A DNA stretch of 64,000 nucleotides from NCBI RefSeq assembly GCF_016595675.1, contig NZ_JAENJH010000009.1, positions 62,001 through 126,000 of the forward strand, written 5' to 3'. Of the stretch, positions 1 through 9,480 are shown one piece after another. The position numbers and the translations under genes were made by a program. The stretch's first letter is position 1; each line of letters begins with the position of its first letter. Source of the stretch: Prauserella cavernicola. GTDB taxonomy: Bacteria > Actinomycetota > Actinomycetes > Mycobacteriales > Pseudonocardiaceae. The notes beneath the pieces are model-generated. The model made no database searches, was not told the DNA's origin, and saw only the letters and a program-made list of their open reading frames with translations.

Positions 1-389
1 TCGTGCACGTCAACACCCATTTCGACCACCAGTCGGAGCCGTCGCGCCAGCGCAGCGCGGAGCTGGTGCGCGACCGGATCGCCGGCTTCGATCCCTCGCT
101 CCCGGTGGTGCTCACGGGTGACTTCAACACCCCGGCGCCCGGGTCCGAGTCGTTCCGCATTCTCACCGACGGCGGGCTCGCCGACACGTGGGACACCGGC
201 AAGCGGCTGACGCCGGAGTGGGGCACGTTCCCGAGCTACCAGGACCCGGTGCTCGGGGCGAACCGCATCGACTGGGTGCTCGCCAACGACCGCGTCGACG
301 TGCGAGCCGCCGCCATCAACACCTACCGGCTGCGCGGGCGCTACCCGTCCGACCACGCTCCCGTGCACGCGCTGGTGCGCTTCTCCTGA
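1..389 (+). CDS. Endonuclease/exonuclease/phosphatase (EEP) family protein, C-terminal part
   Basis: Only the last ~129 codons are present; the reading frame is open at the left edge, so the true start lies upstream. The visible part has the end of the EEP fold (DNase I / sphingomyelinase / inositol-phosphatase superfamily): VNTHFDH near the beginning, the metal-binding GDFN motif, and the C-terminal SDH motif that carries the catalytic histidine. These proteins hydrolyse phosphodiester or phosphomonoester bonds with a divalent metal. The substrate cannot be read from this fragment. A second, secreted EEP protein lies at 33037-34233. The gene is followed by the SOS-controlled ruvC promoter region. 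Confidence 0.8.
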   Translation, partial: VHVNTHFDHQSEPSRQRSAELVRDRIAGFDPSLPVVLTGDFNTPAPGSESFRILTDGGLADTWDTGKRLTPEWGTFPSYQDPVLGANRIDWVLANDRVDVRAAAINTYRLRGRYPSDHAPVHALVRFS

Positions 390-424
390 CGGCGCGCCTC
401 GGCCTCCCCTCGCCGCGGACCCGG

Positions 425-452
425 TAGCCTTCGTGCTCGAACTGGTGTTCGT
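425..452 (+). promoter_or_regulatory. LexA (SOS) box and -10-like element upstream of ruvCAB
   Basis: TCGAACTGGTGTTCGT at 437-452 matches the actinobacterial/Gram-positive LexA operator TCGAAC-N4-GTTCGA in all but the last base. A TAGCCT hexamer at 425-430 fits the TANNNT -10 pattern, so bound LexA would cover the start of transcription. The TTG start of ruvC is 17 bp further on. DNA-damage induction of ruv genes through LexA is established in related bacteria. Confidence 0.75.
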
Positions 453-469
453 GGCGAGAGGGAGGCCCG

Positions 470-1069
470 TTGCGCGTGCTCGGTGTTGACCCCGGGCTGA
501 CCCGATGCGGGCTCGGTGTAGTGGACGGCGGTCTCGGCCGCACCGTCTCCTGCGTGGCCGTCGATGTCGTGCGGACACCCGCCGACGCCGACCTCGCCGT
601 GCGGCTGCTGGAGGTCTCCGACGCCGTCGAACACTGGCTCGACACGTACCGTCCCCAGGCCGTCGCGGTGGAGCGGGTGTTCAGCCAGCACAACGTGCGC
701 ACCGCGATGGGCACCGCGCAGGCGGGCGGCGTCGTGGCACTGAGCGCGGCCCGCCGGGGGCTGCCGGTCGTCTTCCACACCCCGAGCGAGGTCAAGGCCG
801 CCGTCACGGGTTCGGGGCGCGCCGACAAGGCCCAGGTCACCGGTATGGTGACCCGGCTGCTCAAGCTCGCCGAGGCGCCGAGCCCCGCCGACGCGGCCGA
901 CGCGCTCGCGCTCGCGATCTGCCACCTGTGGCGCGAGCCGATGCGGGCGCGGCTGGCCGAGGCCGAGGCGCGGGCGGCCCAGCTCGCGAAGACCCACCGC
1001 GCGCGGCTCGCTGCCGCCGCCAAGCAGAAGGCGCGGGGGACCGGCAACACCCAGGGAGCGAAGCGATGA
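470..1069 (+). CDS. ruvC: Crossover junction endodeoxyribonuclease RuvC
   Basis: Holliday-junction resolvase; as a dimer it nicks symmetric strands of four-way junctions bound by RuvAB. The 199-residue protein has all four acidic catalytic residues in the expected spacing: D7 (GVDPG), E68 (AVERVF), D141 and D144 (DAADALALA). Residues beyond ~155 form an Ala/Lys/Arg-rich tail typical of actinobacterial versions. The TTG start is chosen because the conserved MRVLGVDPG begins there and a purine-rich GAGAGGGAGG lies just upstream. The stop overlaps the ruvA start by 4 bp (ATGA), implying translational coupling. An SOS box lies upstream at 437-452. Confidence 0.96.
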   Translation: MRVLGVDPGLTRCGLGVVDGGLGRTVSCVAVDVVRTPADADLAVRLLEVSDAVEHWLDTYRPQAVAVERVFSQHNVRTAMGTAQAGGVVALSAARRGLPVVFHTPSEVKAAVTGSGRADKAQVTGMVTRLLKLAEAPSPADAADALALAICHLWREPMRARLAEAEARAAQLAKTHRARLAAAAKQKARGTGNTQGAKR

Positions 1070-1662
1070 TCTCTTCGGTACGCGGAGAGGTGCTCTCCAT
1101 CGGACTCGACCACGTGGTGGTGGAGGTGAACGGCGTCGGGTTCGCCGTGCAGGCGACGCCGTCGACGCTCGCGACCCTGCGCAGGGGAGAAGAGGTGCGG
1201 CTGTTCACCTCGCTCGTGGTCAGGGAGGACTCGCTGACCCTGTACGGCTTCGCCGACACGGAGGCGCGCGAGCTGTTCGTCCTGTTGCTGACGGTGTCGG
1301 GCATCGGTCCCCGGCTCGCGCTCGCCGCGCTGGCCGTGCTCGACCCGGACAAGCTGCGCACCGCGCTGTCCGAAGGCAACATCACCGTGCTCACCCAGGT
1401 GCCCGGCATCGGCCGCAAGGGTGCCGAGCGGCTCACGCTCGAACTGCGGGACAAGGTGCTCGCCGCCGAACCGTCCGGGGTGACGGGGCAGGCCGGCTCG
1501 CCGAGCGCCGTGCGGTCCGAGGTCGTCGAAGCCCTCGTGGGCCTCGGGTTCGCGGCGAAGCAGGCCGAGGTCGCCGTGGACAAGGTGGTCGCGGCCGACT
1601 CCGCCGGTGACACGTCGAGCGTGCTGCGGGCCGCGCTCACGACCCTCGGAAAGAAGCGCTGA
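1066..1662 (+). CDS. ruvA: Holliday junction branch migration subunit RuvA
   Basis: The 198-residue protein begins [10 protein letters not shown], the usual RuvA N-terminus (OB-fold domain I). It has the helix-hairpin-helix domain with [13 protein letters not shown] and [12 protein letters not shown], which bind junction DNA non-specifically, and a C-terminal three-helix domain (from ~residue 145) that contacts RuvB. RuvA tetramers hold the Holliday junction and load the RuvB motor rings. The open frame extends far upstream inside ruvC, but homology and the ATGA overlap with ruvC fix the start. Confidence 0.96.
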   Translation: MISSVRGEVLSIGLDHVVVEVNGVGFAVQATPSTLATLRRGEEVRLFTSLVVREDSLTLYGFADTEARELFVLLLTVSGIGPRLALAALAVLDPDKLRTALSEGNITVLTQVPGIGRKGAERLTLELRDKVLAAEPSGVTGQAGSPSAVRSEVVEALVGLGFAAKQAEVAVDKVVAADSAGDTSSVLRAALTTLGKKR

Positions 1663-1670
1663 CCCCTCGC

Positions 1671-2741
1671 ATGGACGATGGGCACATGACCGACTTCGAG
1701 CCCGACGACGCGGCGCTGTCGGCGTTTCCGCAGACCGGTGAGCGCGAGGTCGAGACGGCGCTGCGCCCGCGCAAGCTCGACGACTTCGTGGGCCAGCCCA
1801 GGGTGCGCGAGCAGCTGAGCCTCGTGCTCGAGAGCGCCCGCAAACGCGGCGTGCCGCCCGACCACGTGCTGCTCTCCGGTCCACCCGGCCTCGGCAAGAC
1901 GAGCCTGGCGATGATCATCGCGGCCGAGCTCGACGCGTCGATCCGCATCACCTCCGGCCCCGCGCTGGAACGAGCGGGCGACCTCGCCGCGATGCTGTCC
2001 AACCTCGCCGAGGGCGACGTACTTTTCATCGACGAGATCCACCGCATCGCCCGGCCCGCGGAGGAGATGCTGTACCTCGCGATGGAGGACTTCCGCGTGG
2101 ACGTCGTGGTGGGCAAGGGCCCCGGCGCCACGAGCATCCCGCTGGAGATCGCGCCGTTCACGCTGGTCGGAGCCACGACGCGGTCCGGTGCGCTGACCGG
2201 TCCACTGCGCGACCGCTTCGGTTTCACCGGGCAGATGGAGTTCTACTCGCCGGAGGAGCTGGAGCTGGTGGTCCAGCGTTCGGCCGACCTGCTGGGCATC
2301 GTCGTCGATCCGCAGGGCCGCGCCGAGATCGCCCGGCGCTCGCGCGGCACCCCGCGCATCGCCAACCGGCTGCTGCGCCGCGTGCGCGATTACGCCGAGG
2401 TGCGGGCCGACGGAACGGGTACGCTCGAGGTGGTCAGGGCGGCGCTCGAGGTCTACGACGTCGACGAGCTGGGACTCGACCGGCTCGACCGGGCCGTGCT
2501 GACGGCGCTGGTCCGTTCCTTCGGTGGCGGCCCCGTCGGCGTCTCGACGCTGGCGGTCGCCGTGGGCGAGGAGCCGACCACCGTCGAAGAGGTGTGTGAG
2601 CCCTATCTCGTACGCGCGGGTATGCTCGCGCGCACCCCGCGTGGCCGCGTCGCTACGGCGGCCGCGTGGGAACACCTCGGGTTGCAGGCTCCAGCCGAGG
2701 TCGGCGGGGTTGACGCGACAGCGCAGACCCTGTTCGACTGA
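1671..2741 (+). CDS. ruvB: Holliday junction branch migration ATPase RuvB
   Basis: AAA+ motor that drives branch migration. Walker [10 protein letters not shown] is at about residues 70-78 and Walker B LFIDEIHR follows; sensor motif VGATTRSG, the arginine-finger region GPLRDRFG, and the C-terminal winged helix ending in [12 protein letters not shown] are all present. Length (356 aa) is normal. The ATG at 1671 is 8 bp after the ruvA stop; a second in-frame ATG at 1686 (MTDFEPDD) is also plausible. It completes the ruvCAB operon. Confidence 0.96.
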   Translation: MDDGHMTDFEPDDAALSAFPQTGEREVETALRPRKLDDFVGQPRVREQLSLVLESARKRGVPPDHVLLSGPPGLGKTSLAMIIAAELDASIRITSGPALERAGDLAAMLSNLAEGDVLFIDEIHRIARPAEEMLYLAMEDFRVDVVVGKGPGATSIPLEIAPFTLVGATTRSGALTGPLRDRFGFTGQMEFYSPEELELVVQRSADLLGIVVDPQGRAEIARRSRGTPRIANRLLRRVRDYAEVRADGTGTLEVVRAALEVYDVDELGLDRLDRAVLTALVRSFGGGPVGVSTLAVAVGEEPTTVEEVCEPYLVRAGMLARTPRGRVATAAAWEHLGLQAPAEVGGVDATAQTLFD

Positions 2742-2864
2742 GTAACGCGAGGTGGCCGTGCTGGGCGGGTAGTGGCCTGTCCAGCGGTACCTGGCACACT
2801 CGACAGAGCACATTCAGACAATCTCGGACGTATCGCCTCGGCGGCGTCCTCCGAATGGAGAACC

Positions 2865-3266
2865 ATGGAAGGCCTTTTCCTGCCGCTGCTGCTGATGCTC
2901 GTCGTCGCGATTCCCCTGGTTATGGGTACGCGCAAGCAGAAGCGGATGATGGCGCAGCAGCAGGAGCTGCAGAACAGCCTGGCTCCTGGTGACCGCGTGA
3001 TGACGACGTCCGGTCTGTACGCGACCGTGGCCGACGCCAGCGACGAGACGACGATCGACCTCGAGATCGCCGATGGCGTGGTCACCACGTGGCTGCGGCA
3101 GGGCGTCCGCGAGAAGATCAACCCGGTCGTCGACGACGAGGACTCCACCGACGAGGACGACACCGCCCTGGTCGAGGACTCCTCGCTCGCCGAGATCGAC
3201 GACAAGGAGACCGAGACCGCCAAGGCCGCGCAGGTCGCGCCTCCGCTCGAGCACGGCAAGAAGTAG
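2865..3266 (+). CDS. yajC: Preprotein translocase subunit YajC
   Basis: Small accessory subunit of the SecDF-YajC complex. The 133-residue protein has one N-terminal membrane helix (LFLPLLLMLVVAIPLVMG), followed directly by the family signature of a basic stretch (RKQKRMMAQQQELQNSL) and PGDRVMTTSGLYATV. The C-terminal third is highly acidic and probably disordered, as is common in actinobacteria. The start at MEGLFLP is preferred over upstream in-frame codons because it places the membrane helix at the N-terminus. secD and secF follow after a 178-bp gap holding a strong hairpin. Confidence 0.92.
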   Translation: MEGLFLPLLLMLVVAIPLVMGTRKQKRMMAQQQELQNSLAPGDRVMTTSGLYATVADASDETTIDLEIADGVVTTWLRQGVREKINPVVDDEDSTDEDDTALVEDSSLAEIDDKETETAKAAQVAPPLEHGKK

Positions 3267-3328
3267 CGCGGTTTCGCTGCAGTTCACGCCGGTGCGCTCG
3301 CGTCCCGGCGTGGGGCGAACACGGCGTT

Positions 3329-3362
3329 CACGCAGCACCGAGTAGGGTCTCGGTGCTGCGTG
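3329..3362. terminator. Perfect 14-bp stem-loop between yajC and secD
   Basis: CACGCAGCACCGAG (3329-3342) pairs perfectly with CTCGGTGCTGCGTG (3349-3362) around a 6-nt TAGGGT loop. No T-tract follows, which is normal for actinobacterial intrinsic terminators. It could end yajC transcripts or attenuate read-through into secDF. The loop itself matches a TANNNT -10 element, so a secD promoter role cannot be excluded. Confidence 0.65.
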
Positions 3363-3444
3363 TGTTCGCTGTCTCACAACAGGCTGCGGGCGTGTGCGGT
3401 GCGACCCTTCAGCAGCTTGACCAGTTCGAGGAGACCGACCGACC

Positions 3445-5205
3445 GTGGCACCACCGGCCGGGCAGATCCGCCCGGGACGCTACCTCAGCTTCTTCGTCCT
3501 CATCGTCGTCGCGCTGTACTCGCTGGTGTTCTTCACCGGCGACCGGCAGCCGACGCCCAAGCTGGGCATCGATCTGCAAGGCGGCACCCGGGTCACTCTG
3601 ACCGCACGCACCCCAGACGGCTCCGCGCCGTCCCGTGAGCAGCTCCAGCAGGCTCGCCAGATCATCGAGACCCGCGTCAACGGGATCGGTGTGAGTGGCG
3701 CCGAGGTGTTGCTCGACGGCAGCAACGTCGTCATCACCGTTCCCGGCAACGAGGGCGAGCAGGCCAAGACGCTCGGCCGGACGGCCAAGCTCGGCTTCCG
3801 CAGCGTCGTCTACGCGCAGCCCGCGGGCGCACAGCCGCAGCAGGGCAACGGTGAGCAGCAGCCGGGAGCGGGTGAGCAGCCCGGCGACTCGAACGCACCG
3901 CCGCCAGGCGAGTCACAGGCGCCGCCGCCGGACCAGGGTCAGGGCGGCGGCAGTTCTCCCGCGGCGCAGCAGCAGGACAACGGCGACCAACCTGGCGACC
4001 AGCCGGGCGGCCAGGGGAGCGACCAGACGCCGGAGGAGCGCGCCGCCGAGGAGATCAAGGCGGCGAAGGACCTGCGGCAGAACCCCGCGCTGGTCCCCAC
4101 CGACCCGACCGACCAGGCCGCAGCGGGCGCCGCGCAGCAGGTGCAGGCCCAGACGCTCGCCGAACTGCAGTGCAGGCAGGGCTCGGCCGACCCGCTGGTC
4201 GGCAACGACGACCCGAAGCTTCCGCTCGCCACCTGCAACGAGGACGGCAGCGAGAAGTACATCCTCGGGCCGGTGTTCCTCGAGGGCACCGAGATCGAGA
4301 ACGCCACGTCCAACTACGACACCCAGAGCGGTGGCGGCTGGGGCGTGGACCTGTCGTTCAAGAGCCAGGGCGCCTCGACGTGGGCCGACTTCACCGCTGC
4401 CAACGTCAACCAGCGCGCCGCGTTCGTGCTCGACACCAAGGTCGTCTCGGCCCCCAACATCACCCAGGCGATTCCCGACGGCCGGACGCGGATCTCCGGC
4501 CAGTTCACGCAGGAAGAGGCAAAGAACCTCGCCGACGTGCTGAAGTACGGCTCGCTGCCGCTGTCGTTCACCTCGTCCGACGCCACCACCGTGTCGGCGA
4601 CGCTGGGCCTCGCCTCGCTGGAGGCGGGACTGATCGCGGGCGCCATCGGCATCGTGCTGGTGTTCATCTACTGCCTCATCTACTACCGAATGCTCGGCGT
4701 GCTGACGGTGCTGTCACTGGTGCTGTCGGCGGGGATCGTCTACGCGGTACTGGTGTTGCTCGGCAGATGGGTGGGATTCACCCTCGACCTCGCGGGAGTG
4801 GCGGGCTTCATCATCGCCATCGGTGTCACCGCCGACTCCTTCGTGGTCTTCTTCGAGCGGCTCAAGGACGAGATGCGCGAGGGCAGATCCTTCCGCTCCG
4901 CCGTGCCACGGGGCTGGATCCGGGCCAGGCGGACGATCCTCGCGTCGGACGCGATCATGTTCCTGGCCGCGGGTGTGCTCTACGTGCTCGCGGTGGGCGA
5001 GGTGAAGGGCTTCGCCTTCACGCTGGGCATGTCCACGATCCTCGACCTGATCGTCGTGTTCCTCGTGACGCATCCGCTCGTGGCGCTGGTCGCCAAGTCG
5101 AAGACGCTGTCGAGTCCGAAGCTCTCGGGGCTCGGTTCGGTGCAGAAACTCGGCTCCACCCGCAAGTCCACCCGCCATGTCGGCTCGACCGCGAAGGAGG
5201 CGTGA
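3445..5205 (+). CDS. secD: Protein translocase subunit SecD
   Basis: Proton-driven membrane subunit that helps pull preproteins out of the SecYEG channel. Of 586 residues, one N-terminal membrane helix (YLSFFVLIVVALYSLVFF) is followed by the conserved GIDLQGGTRVTL. The large extracytoplasmic P1 domain is interrupted at about 125-195 by a Pro/Gln/Gly-rich low-complexity insertion. Five C-terminal membrane helices include the AGFIIAIGVTADSFVVFFERLKDE region characteristic of SecD/RND proteins. The GTG start is preceded by GAGGAG. secF starts 1 bp after the stop. Confidence 0.95.
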   Translation: MAPPAGQIRPGRYLSFFVLIVVALYSLVFFTGDRQPTPKLGIDLQGGTRVTLTARTPDGSAPSREQLQQARQIIETRVNGIGVSGAEVLLDGSNVVITVPGNEGEQAKTLGRTAKLGFRSVVYAQPAGAQPQQGNGEQQPGAGEQPGDSNAPPPGESQAPPPDQGQGGGSSPAAQQQDNGDQPGDQPGGQGSDQTPEERAAEEIKAAKDLRQNPALVPTDPTDQAAAGAAQQVQAQTLAELQCRQGSADPLVGNDDPKLPLATCNEDGSEKYILGPVFLEGTEIENATSNYDTQSGGGWGVDLSFKSQGASTWADFTAANVNQRAAFVLDTKVVSAPNITQAIPDGRTRISGQFTQEEAKNLADVLKYGSLPLSFTSSDATTVSATLGLASLEAGLIAGAIGIVLVFIYCLIYYRMLGVLTVLSLVLSAGIVYAVLVLLGRWVGFTLDLAGVAGFIIAIGVTADSFVVFFERLKDEMREGRSFRSAVPRGWIRARRTILASDAIMFLAAGVLYVLAVGEVKGFAFTLGMSTILDLIVVFLVTHPLVALVAKSKTLSSPKLSGLGSVQKLGSTRKSTRHVGSTAKEA

Positions 5206-5206
5206 C

Positions 5207-6502
5207 GTGGCCGAGGACAACGGCAAGGGCACCGAGCCCGCCACCACGACCTCCGAACCGCCCCGCAAGGAGTCCGTGTTCACCCGGCTCTACACGGGGA
5301 CCGGCGCGTTCGACATCGTCGGGCACCGCAGGCGGTGGTTCATCGCGTTCGCACTGCTGGTGCTGGTGTGCATCGGCTCGATGGGCATCAAGGGCTTCAA
5401 CCTCGGCATCGAGTTCGAGGGCGGCACCCAGATCCAGATGCCGGCCCAGGGCGCGCAGGGTGCCATCACCTCCGACGAGGCGAAGCAGGTCTTCACCGAC
5501 GCGATCGGCGAGAACGCCTCCGAGGCCCAGCAGGTCGGCGTCGGCGAGGCCGGCACCATCCAGCTGCGCTCCAGCACGCTGAACTCCAACCAGGTCGCCG
5601 AGGTCAAGCGGGCGCTGTTCGACGAACTGCAGCCGCTGGGCCCCGACGGTCAGCCCTCCGAGTCCGTCATCAGTGACAGCGCGGTCAGCGCGTCGTGGGG
5701 CGGGGAGATCTCGCAGCAGGCGCTGCTCGCGCTCGCCGTGTTCATCGTGCTGGTCACGATCTTCCTGATCCTGTACTTCGAGAAATGGATGGCCGTGGCG
5801 GCGCTCATCGCGCTGATCCACGACATCGTCGTCACGGCGGGCGTGTACTCGCTCGTCGGCTTCGAGGTCACCCCCGCGACCGTCATCGGTCTGCTGACGA
5901 TTCTCGGCTTCTCGCTGTACGACACGGTGGTGGTGTTCGACAAGGTCAAGGAGAACACCCGTGGCCTGCTGAACCTCACCAGACGCACCTACGGCGAGGC
6001 GGCCAACCTGGCGCTGAACCAGACGCTGATGCGCTCGATCAACACCTCGGTGATCGCGCTGCTGCCGGTGCTGGGCCTGCTGATCGTGGGCTACATCCTG
6101 CTGGGTGCGGGCACGCTGCAGGACCTCGCGCTCGTGCAGATGACCGGCATGATCGCCGGCGTGCTGTCGTCGGTCCTGCTGGCCACGCCGCTGCTCGTGT
6201 TCTTCAAGATGCGGGACGTGAAGTACCAGCAGCAGGCCGAGCGCGTGCACGCCCGCCGGGCCAACCAGGCCCGCAAGGCGGCGGCCACGCCGGGGCGCGA
6301 GTCGGACGACGACTTCGACCCCGCCGACGACGAGGCGCTGGCCACGGAGCTGCGCCGCGAGGAGGCCTACGCGGCCGCGGCGAGCGTCCCGGCCCGCCAC
6401 CCGAAGGCGGCCCAGAAGCGGCAACGGCAGCAGCCGCAGCAACAGCAGCAACAGCGCAGCGCCAGGCCCACCGGCAAGCCCTCGGGCAAGCGCAAACGAT
6501 GA
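5207..6502 (+). CDS. secF: Protein translocase subunit SecF
   Basis: Partner of SecD in the proton-dependent translocation motor. The 431-residue protein has a cytoplasmic N-terminal tail, a first membrane helix (WFIAFALLVLVCIGSMGI), the FNLGIEFEGGTQIQM motif of the P4 domain, and five C-terminal helices with GFSLYDTVVVFDKVKENTRG. The last ~90 residues are hydrophilic and Gln/Arg-rich (poly-Gln near the end). The GTG at 5207 follows GCGAAGGAGG and gives MAEDNGKG. Its stop overlaps the apt start by 4 bp. Confidence 0.95.
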   Translation: MAEDNGKGTEPATTTSEPPRKESVFTRLYTGTGAFDIVGHRRRWFIAFALLVLVCIGSMGIKGFNLGIEFEGGTQIQMPAQGAQGAITSDEAKQVFTDAIGENASEAQQVGVGEAGTIQLRSSTLNSNQVAEVKRALFDELQPLGPDGQPSESVISDSAVSASWGGEISQQALLALAVFIVLVTIFLILYFEKWMAVAALIALIHDIVVTAGVYSLVGFEVTPATVIGLLTILGFSLYDTVVVFDKVKENTRGLLNLTRRTYGEAANLALNQTLMRSINTSVIALLPVLGLLIVGYILLGAGTLQDLALVQMTGMIAGVLSSVLLATPLLVFFKMRDVKYQQQAERVHARRANQARKAAATPGRESDDDFDPADDEALATELRREEAYAAAASVPARHPKAAQKRQRQQPQQQQQQRSARPTGKPSGKRKR

Positions 6503-7017
6503 AGCTCGACGAGGCGCTGGACCTCGTCGCGGACGTGCCCGACTTTCCCGAGCCGGGCGTGCTCTTCCGCGACTTGACCCCGGTATTCGGCAGCGCGTCC
6601 GCGTTCGCCTCCGTCGTCGACGCCCTCGGTGAAGTCGTCGGCGACGGGGTCGACCGGCTGGCCGCGGTGGAGGCGCGCGGGTTCGTGCTCGCCGCCGCGG
6701 TCGGCTACGCGCGCGGACTCGGCGTGGCACTGGTCCGCAAGCCGGGCAAGCTGCCCGCCGTGGCGGCGCGGGTCGACTACTCGCTCGAGTACGGCACGGC
6801 CACGCTGGAGCTGCCCGTCGGCTCGGTCTCCCCTGGCGAGCGGGTCGCCGTGGTGGACGACGTGCTCGCCACGGGCGGCACCGTCGCCGCGACGGCCACG
6901 CTGCTCAAGGAAGCGGGGGCCGACGTGACGGGCGTGTCCGTGGTGCTGGAGCTGGCCGCGCTCGGCGGCAGGGCCAAGCTGGCCGGGCTGCCGGTGTCGG
7001 CCCTGCGCACCGTGTAG
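6499..7017 (+). CDS. apt: Adenine phosphoribosyltransferase
   Basis: Converts adenine and PRPP to AMP in purine salvage. The 172-residue protein has the APT N-terminal signature DFPEPGVLFRDLTP, the EARGFVLAAAVGYARG loop, and the PRPP-binding motif VAVVDDVLATGGT near residue 117. The ATG overlaps the secF stop (ATGA). The secDF-apt-relA order is the same as in mycobacteria, and linking apt to relA fits a shared purine-nucleotide theme. Confidence 0.93.
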   Translation: MKLDEALDLVADVPDFPEPGVLFRDLTPVFGSASAFASVVDALGEVVGDGVDRLAAVEARGFVLAAAVGYARGLGVALVRKPGKLPAVAARVDYSLEYGTATLELPVGSVSPGERVAVVDDVLATGGTVAATATLLKEAGADVTGVSVVLELAALGGRAKLAGLPVSALRTV

Positions 7018-7107
7018 CTCACCGGGAAGCAACGGCCAGGGCACGAACCGGCGTCATCGCGGGTTACGCTAGGTGTCTAGTGACCGCGCGATGAGCTGGA
7101 GGTGCGG

Positions 7108-9456
7108 GTGAGCCAAGAGCTCGATTCCGTCGTGGCAGCCCGTTCTGACGGCGACGCGCGCGAGCAGCAGCCCGCACGCAGCGCCGCCAATGGTGGCGCC
7201 ACCAAGGCGCCGTCGGCCACCCGCAGGGTCAGGGCCCGGCTCGCCCGCAGGATCACGGCGCAGCGTGCCGCGTCTGTCAAGCAGGTACTCGAGCCGCTGG
7301 CCGCGATTCACCGCGAGCTCCACCCGAACGCCGACCTCGCCCTGCTCCAGCGCGCCTACGACGTGGCCGAGGAGCTGCACCGCGAGCAGCGCCGCAAGTC
7401 CGGCGACCCCTACATCACCCATCCGCTCGCCGTCGCGACCATTCTCGCCGAGCTGGGCATGGACACCACCACGCTGGTGGCGGCCCTGCTGCACGACACC
7501 GTGGAGGACACGGGGTACTCGGTGGACCAGCTGAGCGGCGACTTCGGCGAGAAGGTCTCCCAGCTCGTCGACGGCGTCACCAAGCTCGACAAGGTCAAGC
7601 TCGGCCATGCCGCCGAGGCCGAGACCATCCGCAAGATGGTCATCGCGATGGCCCGCGACCCGCGCGTGCTGGTGATCAAGCTGGCCGACCGGCTGCACAA
7701 CATGCGCACCATGAGGTTCCTGCCGCCGGAGAAGCAGGCCCGCAAGGCCAAGGAGACGCTCGAGGTCCTGGCCCCGCTCGCGCACCGGCTCGGCATGGCC
7801 ACGGTGAAGTGGGAGCTGGAGGACCTCGCGTTCGCGATCCTGCAGCCCAAGAAGTACGACGAGATCGTGCGCCTGGTCGCCGACCGCGCCCCGTCGCGTG
7901 ACACCTACCTGCGCTGGGTGATCGGCGAGCTGACCAAGCAGCTGGACTCGTCGCGGATCACCGCGAAGGTCGAGGGCAGGCCGAAGCACTACTACTCGAT
8001 CCACCAGAAGATGATCGTGCGCGGCCGCGACCTCGACGACATCCACGACCTGGTGGGCGTGCGCATCCTGGTCGACGACGTGCGCGACTGCTACGCCGCG
8101 ATGGGCGTGGTGCACGCGCTGTGGCAGCCGATGCCCGGCCGGTTCAAGGACTACATCGCCCAGCCCCGGTTCGGCGTGTACCAGTCGCTGCACACCACGG
8201 TGATCGGCCCGGACGGCAAGCCGCTGGAAGTGCAGATCCGCACGCACGAGATGCACCGCACGGCGGAGTACGGCATCGCGGCGCACTGGCGGTACAAGGA
8301 GACCAGGGGCACCCACAGCGGCAACGCCGTCGACATCGACGAGATGGCGTGGATGCGGCAGCTGCTGGACTGGCAGCGGGAGGCCGCCGACCCCGGCGAG
8401 TTCCTCGAGTCGCTGCGCTACGACCTGGCCACCCGCGAGATCTTCGTGTTCACGCCCAAGGGCGATGTGGTCACGCTGCCGGTCGGCTCTACGCCGGTGG
8501 ACTTCGCCTACGCGGTGCACACCGAGGTGGGCCACCGCTGCATCGGCGCCCGCGTCAACGGCAGGCTCGTCGCGCTCGAGCGCAAGCTGGAGAACGGCGA
8601 GGTCGTCGAGATCTTCACGTCCAAGGCGGAGGGCGCGGGCCCGAGCCGGGACTGGCTCTCGTTCGCAGGCTCGCCCAAGGCGAGGGCGAAGATCCGCCAG
8701 TGGTTCGCCAAGGAGCGCCGTGACGAGGCGATCGAGGCGGGCAAGGAGGCCATCACCAAGGAGGTCCGCAAGGTCGGGCTGCCGATCCAGCGTCTGGTGT
8801 CGGCCGACTCGATGGGCGCGGTCGCCAAGGAGCTGCGGCACAGCGACATCAGCTCGCTCTACGCCGCGGTCGGTGAGGGCCACACCAGCGCCAAGCACGT
8901 CGTGCAGCGGCTCGTGGCGCTCATCGGTGGCGTCGAGGAGGCCGAGGAGGAGCTGGCCGAGCGGGCCACGCCGTCCACGGTCACCCGCAGGCGGGGCTCC
9001 GGCGACGTCGGCGTGATCGTCAAGGGCGCGAGCGACGTCTGGGCCAAGCTGGCCCGGTGCTGCACACCGGTGCCCGGCGACGAGATCCTCGGCTTCGTCA
9101 CGCGTGGCGGCGGCGTGAGCGTGCACCGCACCGACTGCACCAACGCCGACGACCTGCGCCAGCAGCCGGAGCGGCTCGTGGACGTGGAGTGGGCGCCGTC
9201 GGAGTCGTCGGTGTTCCTCGTGGCGATCCAGGTGGAGGCGCTCGACCGGCACCGCCTGCTCTCCGACGTCACCAAGGTGCTTGCCGACGAGCGGGTCAAC
9301 ATCCTGTCCGCGTCGGTCACCACCTCGCGCGACCGGGTGGCGGTCAGCCGCTTCACCTTCGAGATGGGCGATCCCAAGCACCTCGGGCACGTGCTCAAGG
9401 TCGTGCGCAACGTCGAGGGCGTCTACGACGTGTACCGGGTCACGTCCGCGGCGTGA
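7108..9456 (+). CDS. relA: Bifunctional (p)ppGpp synthetase/hydrolase RelA/SpoT (Rel)
   Basis: Makes and degrades the alarmone (p)ppGpp in the stringent response. Domains in order: N-terminal HD hydrolase with intact catalytic HD ([11 protein letters not shown]), synthetase domain ([43 protein letters not shown]), TGS domain ([16 protein letters not shown]), a zinc-finger/CC region with [12 protein letters not shown], and a C-terminal ACT domain. The intact HD supports a bifunctional enzyme, as expected when only one long Rel is present. GTG at 7108 is preferred over GTG at 7102 because GGAGG (7098-7102) is then spaced 5 nt away. 782 aa is a normal length. Confidence 0.95.
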   Translation: MSQELDSVVAARSDGDAREQQPARSAANGGATKAPSATRRVRARLARRITAQRAASVKQVLEPLAAIHRELHPNADLALLQRAYDVAEELHREQRRKSGDPYITHPLAVATILAELGMDTTTLVAALLHDTVEDTGYSVDQLSGDFGEKVSQLVDGVTKLDKVKLGHAAEAETIRKMVIAMARDPRVLVIKLADRLHNMRTMRFLPPEKQARKAKETLEVLAPLAHRLGMATVKWELEDLAFAILQPKKYDEIVRLVADRAPSRDTYLRWVIGELTKQLDSSRITAKVEGRPKHYYSIHQKMIVRGRDLDDIHDLVGVRILVDDVRDCYAAMGVVHALWQPMPGRFKDYIAQPRFGVYQSLHTTVIGPDGKPLEVQIRTHEMHRTAEYGIAAHWRYKETRGTHSGNAVDIDEMAWMRQLLDWQREAADPGEFLESLRYDLATREIFVFTPKGDVVTLPVGSTPVDFAYAVHTEVGHRCIGARVNGRLVALERKLENGEVVEIFTSKAEGAGPSRDWLSFAGSPKARAKIRQWFAKERRDEAIEAGKEAITKEVRKVGLPIQRLVSADSMGAVAKELRHSDISSLYAAVGEGHTSAKHVVQRLVALIGGVEEAEEELAERATPSTVTRRRGSGDVGVIVKGASDVWAKLARCCTPVPGDEILGFVTRGGGVSVHRTDCTNADDLRQQPERLVDVEWAPSESSVFLVAIQVEALDRHRLLSDVTKVLADERVNILSASVTTSRDRVAVSRFTFEMGDPKHLGHVLKVVRNVEGVYDVYRVTSAA

Positions 9457-9480
9457 GTCCCCGCCCTAGGGTGTGGACTC

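Noticed and set aside
3318-3332. CGAACACGGCGTTC resembles a LexA box near secD
   Set aside because: The half-sites are separated by five bases rather than four, and secDF has no known SOS link.
7069-9390. A 773-codon open frame antisense to relA
   Set aside because: Composition is the Arg/His/Ala/Gly-rich pattern expected from the opposite strand of a high-GC gene; no motifs, and relA is unambiguous.
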